DNA of 6,287 bases from an uncultured Ruminococcus sp. (lineage in GTDB: Bacteria; Bacillota_A; Clostridia; Oscillospirales; Ruminococcaceae), in assembly GCA_900315975.1 (NCBI GenBank), contig ONBA01000073.1, forward strand, positions 1,293 to 7,579, read 5' to 3'. Position 1 is the first letter of the stretch. Every line of letters starts with the position of its first letter. Shown here piece by piece: positions 1 through 5,800 of the stretch. The notes beneath the pieces are model-generated. The model was given only the letters and a program-made list of their open reading frames with translations, did not search any database and had not been told where the DNA came from. A program made the position numbers and the translations under genes.

Positions 1-21
1 CTCTGCCAAGCGGTGCATTGG

Positions 22-144
22 TGTACTCAAATCTGTGATTTGTAGTGCAGCTATGCCGAGCTTGCGATTTGTGTTAGCCCCTGCGGGGCTATTTTGCATA
101 TGAGCCTGTCGGCTCTGCTGTTTTCCTCACTTCCGTGTGAGGAA
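22..144. repeat. Cluster of consecutive hairpins (possible oriT or control region)
   Basis: Five inverted repeats follow each other. (1) CAAATC/GATTTG at 28-33 and 37-42 with loop TGT; the stem extends outward through 22-27 and 44-49 with one bulged T and one G-T pair. (2) GCAGCT (47-52) against AGCTTGC (59-65), with one bulge. (3) TAGCCCC/GGGGCTA at 75-81 and 85-91. (4) GAGCC/GGCTC at 102-106 and 111-115. (5) TTCCTCAC/GTGAGGAA at 123-130 and 137-144. Hairpins 1 and 2 share bases 47-49, so only one of these extended forms exists at a time. Hairpin 3 alone is explained as a terminator. The cluster as a whole could be a transfer origin, a single-strand replication origin or a structured RNA; the sequence does not decide. 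Confidence 0.55.
75..95 (+). terminator. Rho-independent terminator-like hairpin
   Basis: A perfect 7-bp GC-rich stem, TAGCCCC/GGGGCTA, with a three-base loop TGC is followed directly by TTTT. It would end transcription arriving from a gene left of the window. The short T tail makes it a moderate rather than strong terminator. Confidence 0.55.
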
Positions 145-340
145 TTGGAGCATCAGCGACTATATTTCTCTGTATCACTTTTGCTCAATAGCCTCTCCGC
201 CGATCCCTGAAAACATCATACTGGAAAAATCCAAAATAGTCAAGACAGCAATTTTTCAGCGTCCGTCAAAATGACTACATTCACTTTTCTGCGAAATAGC
301 GTAATTTCGATTTTTGAAAATTGAAAATTCCCCGGTCTTT

Positions 341-361
341 TATGAACAAACTATGAACAAA
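341..361. repeat. Two TATGAACAAA direct repeats, 11 bp apart
   Basis: TATGAACAAA occurs at 341-350 and again at 352-361. The 11-bp period is about one helical turn, so a protein binding both copies would lie on one face of the DNA. The copies end 19 bp before the -35 box at 381, a normal position for an activator or repressor site. An imperfect palindrome, ATTGTGCGCAAT (364-375), lies between them and the promoter. Confidence 0.5.
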
Positions 362-380
362 AGATTGTGCGCAATGCGGA

Positions 381-410
381 TTGTTTTTTCATAGAAGTGC
401 GCGCTATAAT
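381..410 (+). promoter_or_regulatory. Sigma-A promoter for the 127-aa ORF
   Basis: The -35 box TTGTTT (381-386) and a perfect -10 box TATAAT (405-410) are separated by 18 bp. Transcription should begin near 417, giving a leader of about 60 bases. The leader contains a perfect 6-bp inverted repeat, AGCAGT (419-424) and ACTGCT (438-443), with a 13-base loop, at the very start of the transcript. Confidence 0.7.
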
Positions 411-475
411 GAGATCATAGCAGTAAGAATTTCAAAAACTGCTTAGAACAAAAATAGAAAGGTTGTGATTTTTGA

Positions 476-859
476 ATGGGCTTTTATACAGAAAAGAGAG
501 ATCAGCTCACCCAGAAGATCAAGGTTTTGGAAAAGCGTATCGCCAGTGATACTGCAAAGAAGAAATCGCTGGAGGAGAAGCTGAAAGAAGCTACCCGTCT
601 TGCGATGGCGGAGGAATACAACTGCAAGCCCCGTGAACTTGATGAGATCATCAGCTCGGAGCATCTGCTTTTGCAGAAGCTGAGGGCAAGCGGTATGTCC
701 GATGCGGAACTGCTTGAACTCTGCGGAGTGAAAACTTCCGACAGTACGGACAGCAATACTGTTTCCCAAAAACACGGAAACGATCACCGTAATCCTTACG
801 CTGAAAGTGAGGAGCTTGATGGACAGATGTCGTTCTACGGCAACAGCGAGAAGGATTAA
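476..859 (+). CDS. Small coiled-coil accessory protein, function unknown
   Basis: This is a complete 127-residue ORF. The start is ATG at 476, with AGAAAGG at 456-462 as ribosome site; the 13-base spacing is longer than ideal, but an in-frame TGA at 473-475 rules out a longer form. Residues 5-45 are rich in Lys, Glu and Leu and have the spacing of a coiled coil (motif KIKVLEKRIASD). A second helical part follows to about residue 85 (RELDEII, then SDAELLELCG). The tail is polar and disordered-looking and ends in LDGQMSFYGNSEKD. There is no signal peptide, membrane segment or catalytic motif. Small charged coiled-coil proteins such as those of the DUF4315 or DUF3847 type are common on Firmicutes conjugative elements; this one is similar in build, but I cannot assign it to either. 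It has its own promoter and is followed by a terminator-like hairpin, so it may be a single-gene unit. A relaxosome or regulatory role would be a guess. Confidence 0.75.
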   Translation: MGFYTEKRDQLTQKIKVLEKRIASDTAKKKSLEEKLKEATRLAMAEEYNCKPRELDEIISSEHLLLQKLRASGMSDAELLELCGVKTSDSTDSNTVSQKHGNDHRNPYAESEELDGQMSFYGNSEKD

Positions 860-884
860 AAATGCTCTTATGGTCAAAGGGTAT

Positions 885-912
885 TTCCCCGTAAGCATAC
901 GGGAAGATTTTT
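885..912 (+). terminator. Rho-independent terminator-like hairpin after the 127-aa ORF
   Basis: TTCCC(C)GTA at 885-893 pairs with TACGGGAA at 898-905: eight pairs, one bulged C and an AGCA loop. TTTTT follows at 908-912. It begins 25 bases after the stop codon at 859. If it works, the broken ORF at 941 would get little transcription from the upstream promoter. Confidence 0.55.
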
Positions 913-940
913 CAGGATACAGACAGCAGGAAGTTTGAAA

Positions 941-1143
941 ATGGAACGAGCTGTCGGAAAGGATAGTGTAGAACGAATACTAACACAACTGCCGTAGAAA
1001 GAGAGAAGGCAGATACAGCGATCTCCGAAAACAGAACTGGTGTTAAGGTGTCTGTCACCTACCCTGAGAATGTCCCTGACACGATCCGTCAGGAGAAGAT
1101 CAACCGTATCTATGATATTCTCGCAAAGCACACATCTGAATAA
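941..1143 (+). pseudogene. Frameshifted small accessory ORF (TnpW-like in position and build)
   Basis: AGGAAG at 928-933 lies seven bases before ATG at 941, an ideal start, but this frame ends after 18 residues (MERAVGKDSVER...) at TAG 995-997. A second frame, open from 967 to TAA at 1141-1143, gives 58 residues with protein-like composition: NTTAVEREKADTAISE, then a beta-strand-like VKVSVTYP, then a helix-like IRQEKINRIYDILAK. It has no ATG of its own. The two frames overlap at about 967-994, so a single-base change there would restore a protein of roughly 68 residues. Short proteins with a V-x-V-x-[FY] strand followed by a KI-x-R-[IL] helix, encoded just before a large serine recombinase, recall the transposon-encoded TnpW family; this is resemblance only. 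I see no standard slippery heptamer, so a decayed gene or a sequencing error is more likely than programmed frameshifting. Confidence 0.55.
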
Positions 1144-1163
1144 TACTTTTTTCAGAAAACCAC

Positions 1164-1192
1164 TTGCAATAACAGCCGATATGCGCTATACT
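1164..1192 (+). promoter_or_regulatory. Sigma-A promoter of the recombinase gene
   Basis: The -35 box TTGCAA (1164-1169) and -10 box TATACT (1187-1192) are separated by the optimal 17 bp. Transcription should start near 1198-1200, about 48 bases before the recombinase ATG. The -35 box is the outer left arm of the large dyad and the -10 box lies at its centre, so any protein bound to the dyad would block RNA polymerase. Confidence 0.7.
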
Positions 1193-1224
1193 AAAAGTAC
1201 CGCATATCGACTGTACGATTGCAA
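1164..1224. repeat. 61-bp interrupted palindrome over the recombinase promoter
   Basis: Nested inverted repeats share a centre at about 1193-1194. TTGCAAT (1164-1170) faces ATTGCAA (1218-1224). ACAG (1172-1175) faces CTGT (1211-1214). CGATATGCG (1177-1185) faces CGCATATCG (1201-1209). TACT (1189-1192) faces AGTA (1196-1199). That is 24 matched pairs broken by short mismatches. A transcript starting near 1199 would contain only the right arm, so the symmetry is more likely read by a protein on DNA than as an RNA hairpin, unless transcription comes through from upstream. Candidates are an operator for the recombinase or another regulator, or a recombination site. Confidence 0.75.
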
Positions 1225-1228
1225 AGTA

Positions 1229-1243
1229 TATCGGAGGTCGATA
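1229..1243 (+). promoter_or_regulatory. Recombinase ribosome binding site in a hairpin loop
   Basis: GGAGG at 1233-1237 is a strong Shine-Dalgarno site, nine bases before the ATG at 1247, and it decides the start. It is flanked by TATCG (1229-1233) and CGATA (1239-1243), which could close a 5-bp stem with most of the site in the loop. GTCGATA (1237-1243) can instead pair with TATCGAC (1205-1211) in the same leader, so two alternative folds are possible. Confidence 0.6.
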
Positions 1244-1246
1244 ATA

Positions 1247-2800
1247 ATGAAAAAAACAACAACGAACAATAATGGTATCACGGCGATCTATGTTCGCCGT
1301 TCCGTAAGCGACAAGGATAAGGGTAATAACTCATTGTCCATTTCCGCCCAAAGAGAGGAGTGCATAAGGTTCGTAGGCAACTGCGAATATCAGGTATATT
1401 GTGACGATGGCAAATCGGGCAAAGATGTTCAGCACAGACCAGCATTTATGCAGATGATGCAGGATGCCCGTGACGGTCTTATCAGCCGTATCGTCGTGAA
1501 GAAGTATGACCGTTTCAGCAGAAACATGAGAGAGTATCTTAACATTACCGATGAGCTTGATCGCTATGGTGTGACCGTCTATTCTCTTTCAGAACCGTTT
1601 AATACGGAAACGAAGGAAGGGCGTATGATGCGAAACAATCTTCTCAATTTCGCTGAGTTTGAGAGAGAGACAATCGCTGCGCGTGTAGCTGACGCATACA
1701 GCACAAGAGCGAGAGAGACTGGCTTCTATCAGGGCGGTAAGGTTTATTACGGTTTCACATCTGAGCGAAGAACAATCAATGGAAAAACAGGTTCGGTTCT
1801 CGTTCCGACTGAACAGGCTGAATCAATCAGGATTGCTTATGAACTGTATAAAGAACCGTCCACATCCCTGCGTGATGTAATTGAGTATTATAAGGAACAT
1901 GACATCTACACACTCTCAACTACGCGAGTCAACGGTGAGCCGAAAGAGAATATGGATCGCAGCCATGTCAGCCGTATTCTTGAAAGCCCGCTTTATGTAA
2001 GAGCTGATAAAGAAGTGTATGCTTTCTTCGTTTCCAAAGGATATGAAATTCTCGATGATATTGAAGCCTATGACGGTATTCACGGCGTTTTTATTCACCG
2101 CACATCAGAAGTTACCTTTGTGAAGATCGGCTATCATGAAGGGATTGTAGATGCTCAGACTTGGCTTGCGGTTCAGGATAAGAAATCGCATAACAAGCGT
2201 ATCCCGAACAACGGCTCGTCTAATGTTTCTTGGCTCGTAGGCTTGCTGAAATGCCGTCACTGCGGTTATCATATTCAAATCGCTTATACTGACAACAAGG
2301 CGAGAACAAAGCGTTGGAAGTATCTTATGGATTATGGTGCATACCGCAAGGCAGGCTGTGTAAAGAAATTCCTTACTACCCGTCCCGAAGAAGTTGAAGA
2401 AGCTGTTTTGCAGGCTATGCGTGATCGTATCGAACAGCTTACTATTGCAAAGCATAATGCAGAAGTGCCTGATGCCGATCATGAATCGCTGAGGACAGAG
2501 ATCATCAAGATAGATGAAGAAATCCGCAAGCTCATGGAAAAACTTGCGGACGCTGATACGGTTCTCTTTGATTATATTCAGAACAGGATCAATGAGCTGC
2601 ACGAACAGAAGTCAGCTCTTGAAAGGAAACTCCAGACAAAAGCCCGTAAGCGGAAAGCGATTGATACCAAACCTTTGGAGAAGCCGATGAGTGTATGGGA
2701 CAAGCTGTCTATTGAAGAAAAGCACGATTTGGCTATGGCTATGATTGATGCCGTTTATGTTAGTGACGATAATGGCATTGAAGTGAAATTTAGCATTTAA
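1247..2800 (+). CDS. Large serine recombinase (site-specific integrase of a mobile element)
   Basis: Complete, 517 residues. Enzymes of this family cut and rejoin att sites through a covalent phosphoserine link to excise or integrate an element. The ATG at 1247 is chosen for its GGAGG site and because residue 13 onward (AIYVRRS) fits the family N-terminus; the frame is open upstream to 1040, but that stretch overlaps other signals and lacks family features. The resolvase domain spans residues 11-150: the catalytic Ser is S19 in YVRRS, and DDGKSG (53-58), KKYDRFSRN (85-93) and FERETIAARV (138-147) are the other active-site motifs. The recombinase DNA-binding domain covers about 165-310. A zinc-ribbon region follows (C336-x2-C339, C371), where the usual fourth cysteine is not visible. 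Residues 415-465 form a coiled coil (IDEEIRKLMEKL, INELHEQKSALERKL), then a C-terminal tail. It has its own promoter inside a dyad and its own terminator. It is intact and probably active, a TndX/TnpX-type enzyme in broad terms. Confidence 0.95.
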   Translation: MKKTTTNNNGITAIYVRRSVSDKDKGNNSLSISAQREECIRFVGNCEYQVYCDDGKSGKDVQHRPAFMQMMQDARDGLISRIVVKKYDRFSRNMREYLNITDELDRYGVTVYSLSEPFNTETKEGRMMRNNLLNFAEFERETIAARVADAYSTRARETGFYQGGKVYYGFTSERRTINGKTGSVLVPTEQAESIRIAYELYKEPSTSLRDVIEYYKEHDIYTLSTTRVNGEPKENMDRSHVSRILESPLYVRADKEVYAFFVSKGYEILDDIEAYDGIHGVFIHRTSEVTFVKIGYHEGIVDAQTWLAVQDKKSHNKRIPNNGSSNVSWLVGLLKCRHCGYHIQIAYTDNKARTKRWKYLMDYGAYRKAGCVKKFLTTRPEEVEEAVLQAMRDRIEQLTIAKHNAEVPDADHESLRTEIIKIDEEIRKLMEKLADADTVLFDYIQNRINELHEQKSALERKLQTKARKRKAIDTKPLEKPMSVWDKLSIEEKHDLAMAMIDAVYVSDDNGIEVKFSI

Positions 2801-5800
2801 GGAAATGGCGTATTTACGCCGTTTCTTTGAATTGATGGAGTGTTGCAACGGGCGTGCCAGTTGCAAAGATAACGCCCTTGCCGCCTGTCTTTTCATCGAG
2901 GTATCTGCATTTGAGGAAAAGATCGAGTGCTTTCTGTGAAGCCGAGTTGGAATGGCGACGAATAGGTTTTTGAACTCGTGGGCTTCATCGACGAACAGAC
3001 GGTCGATTCCGAGCTGTTCAAAGGTCAGCGTATCGTCCTGATTCGCCTTTTCGAGCTTATCAAGCTGTTTCTGCAAACTCTTACGGGTACGCTCCATAGC
3101 CTTGATCTGGAACTTAGAGCCTTCGCTCTTTTTCAGTTCCTCGATACCACGCAGAATATCGTCAATCTGCGACTGAATGGTCATGACCTGTCTCTCTTTT
3201 GACACAGGAATTTTGCCAAGCTGAGAGTGACCGATGATAATTGCATCGTAGTTGCCAGTAGCGATTTTTGCAAAGAGCTGCTGGCGATTTTCTTTCTTGA
3301 AGTCCTTTTTGGTCGCAACAAGAATGTTAGCACCTGGATAGAGCTTCTGAAAATCGTCACCGATCTGCTCCGTCAAATGATTCGGAACGGCAAACAGTGA
3401 TTTTGTGCATAAGCCAAGCCTTTTTGATTCCATAGCAGTAGCGATCATTTCAAAGGTCTTGCCTGCACCAACACAGTGAGCAAACAGCGTATTACCGCCA
3501 AACATAGCATGAGCGATCGCATTTTTCTGATGATCGTGCAAGTGAATATCGCTGTTCATCATCGGGAAAGAAAGAGCGCTGCCGTCATACTCACGGGGAC
3601 GGATACTGTTGAACAGCTCATTGTATCTCTGCACGATAGCTTCACGGCGCTGCGGATCTTTGAAGATCCACGCCTTGAAAGCCTTGCGAATATCATCAGC
3701 TTTACGCTGGACTACACGGGTAGCATCAATATCCACCACACGCTTTTCCTTTGTATCGCCCAAGCCTTCCGGCACCTCGATAGTCTTATAGACCTTCGGC
3801 TCTTGCAGATTCAGCAAATGCTCAAAGATGTCATAAGCGTTCATCTTGTGAGAGCCGTATTTTTGTGTCGCAAGCACCGACCTGTCAGCACCCTTGTTGC
3901 TCACATGATAGGAGTTAGCGACCTCGGAGTATTCCACCCCGACAATAGCCGACTTGTTCCATCGTGCGGACGGGCTTGTGCTGCGCTGATACTCAGGTGT
4001 CTGTAACAGCTCATACATGAACTGTTCGTAATACTTCGGATCAAGCCAAGTAGCACCGAGCTTGACCTCAATATCGCCTGCTTTCAGCGGTTCGGGCATA
4101 GCTTGTCTCAATGCGGTTACGTTGACGTTGAAATCAGGATCATACTCAGCGATTTCCTCCGCTTCACGGAGCTTTGCACGAATATCGCCGGACAGATACT
4201 CACTCGCTGTCTGATAACTGTTCTCCGTATGGGGAACTTTGAAAATCTCACCCACAAGGTCATGCTTCAGCTCGTCCTCCGTCATACCTGTCAGACCACT
4301 CATGTACTCAAAGTCTACCCTTGCTTTCTCCGCAATGGAGAGCGTGAGTGCTTCAAGAGCCGTGTCAACGTGTTCCACAGCCTTCGGCGGCATGATAGTA
4401 CGCTTTGTGAAAATATCGGACTTCGCTTTCAGCTTAGTTTTATCATAATCCTTTTCAAGTCCTGCCACAAGGTTATATGACACATCTTCGCTGAAATACC
4501 GCTTATTCGTCTGAGAATGGATAAGGCCGTACTTCCTGTAAAAATCGTCATACACTACATTCAGCTTTGCCTGCAAGTCCTTAATAACGCTGTCAGGCTT
4601 ATCAAGCTCCATTGCTTCGATCAGCTCACGGGTGAGGTCACGAAGCTCAATAAAAGCCTTGAAACGCTTGTGCTGTGCTGTTCCCTTATCGAAACGGAAC
4701 TCACAGGCAGCGTTATTTTTCTTGAAGAATACCTGATCGTCAGACATGAAAAAGCTGTAATTACGCAGATTTGACGGAATCTGCACCTGAACGCCGTCGG
4801 CGGTCTTAGCGTACACATCTCTGCCACGCTCATGACTGATCTCCGCAGACAGCTTTCCGACCGCTTCATGGAGTGCCGATCTCAGGTCAAAACCGTCCTC
4901 AGCGACAACCATAGTACCGCTGCCGTAGAGCTTGTTGCCCTCGACCACCGTACCAAGCACCATATCGGGGTGCTGTTCAAAATACTTGTTTATCGGCAGA
5001 CCGTCAGCCGTTTCTCCGATATGAACCCAATCGGGAATATCGGACATTTCGGCAAGCGACTTGCCGTCATGTTTTTTCAGGAAGATAATATCAGTGGTAA
5101 CATCTGTTCCTGCATTATCGTGAAATGCACCATTCTTACCGCCCGGAAGTCTGATTGCACCGATGAAATCAGCCTTGTCAGCCAACATTTGGCGAGTGCT
5201 TTCATCACGCTTGTCAAGTGTGCCTGCCGAAGTCACGAAAGCCATAATGCCGCCGTTCTTTATTTTATCAAGGCTCTCGGCAAAGAAAAAGTCATGAAGT
5301 TTGGTGGTTTCGTGCTTTTCGTCCTTGAATCCCAGCTCACCGAACGGGACATTTCCCACGGCTACATCAAAACAGCCGTTCTGAAAACGGTTCTTCTCAA
5401 AGCCCTGAATTGAAATATCAGCATTGGGATAGAGTGTCTGAGCGATACGCCCCGAAATGCTGTCTATCTCCACACCGTAAAGGTGAGAGCCGTCCTGCAT
5501 TTCTTTTGGCATACAGCCAAAGAAATTACCGACACCCATAGCCGGCTCCAGTACGTTGCCGCCGTCAAAGCCGAAATTTGCAAGTGCTTCATAAATGCTG
5601 TCAATAACTGTCGGGCTGGTATAAAAAGCATCACCGACCGTCGAACGAGCCTGCCTGTATTCTTCGGGAGTAAGAAGCTCCGAAAGCTCTTTGTATTCAG
5701 CAGACCACTTGTCGGCACTCTTGTCAAAAGCCTGCGAAATCGCACCCCAGCCGACATAGCGTGAAAGCGTTTCCTTTTCCTCTGCTGTTGCAGAACGCTT

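Larger units (their letters stand above)
1..475. other. Gene-free leader region with hairpins, repeats and a promoter
   Basis: I see no convincing coding sequence on either strand here. Bases 1-145 are a dense run of short inverted repeats. Bases 145-340 are AT-rich with only weak signals: CGAAAT (292-297) facing ATTTCG (304-309), and a tandem GAAAATT at 316-322 and 323-329. Bases 341-410 hold direct repeats and a promoter, and 411-475 is the leader of the first gene. A long structured gene-free stretch before small accessory genes is what one expects near a transfer origin or control region of a mobile element, but no family-specific origin motif is recognised. Confidence 0.6.

Noticed and set aside
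237..277. TAGTCA (237-242) and TGACTA (272-277) inverted repeat
   Set aside because: Six bases separated by 29 in AT-rich DNA is expected by chance and has no supporting context.
341..361. TATGAACAAA repeats as replication iterons
   Set aside because: There are only two copies and no adjacent replication initiator gene is visible; an operator is more economical.
1..475. CRISPR array or tRNA in the gene-free region
   Set aside because: The hairpins differ in sequence and are not regularly spaced repeats, and no cloverleaf with a T-arm motif could be drawn.
443..898. Minus-strand 151-codon frame with hydrophobic stretches
   Set aside because: It lies opposite the 127-residue coiled-coil gene, which has the promoter, ribosome site and protein-like composition; the hydrophobicity is the usual result of reading Lys/Glu-rich codons backward.
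967..994. Programmed ribosomal frameshift joining the two small frames
   Set aside because: There is no classical slippery heptamer and no clear downstream stimulatory hairpin, so a mutation or base error is simpler.
1040..1246. Upstream extension of the recombinase frame from the ATG at 1040
   Set aside because: It lacks a ribosome site, overlaps the frameshifted ORF and the promoter, and the family N-terminus begins just after the ATG at 1247, which has GGAGG.
2105..2602. Minus-strand frame opposite the recombinase gene
   Set aside because: It is a shadow of conserved recombinase coding sequence and has no protein features.
3476..4006. Plus-strand open frames of 60-193 codons opposite the helicase gene (for example 3476-4006, 4103-4480, 4832-5413)
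   Set aside because: They are antisense shadows of a clearly coding minus-strand gene, with no ribosome sites or recognisable motifs.
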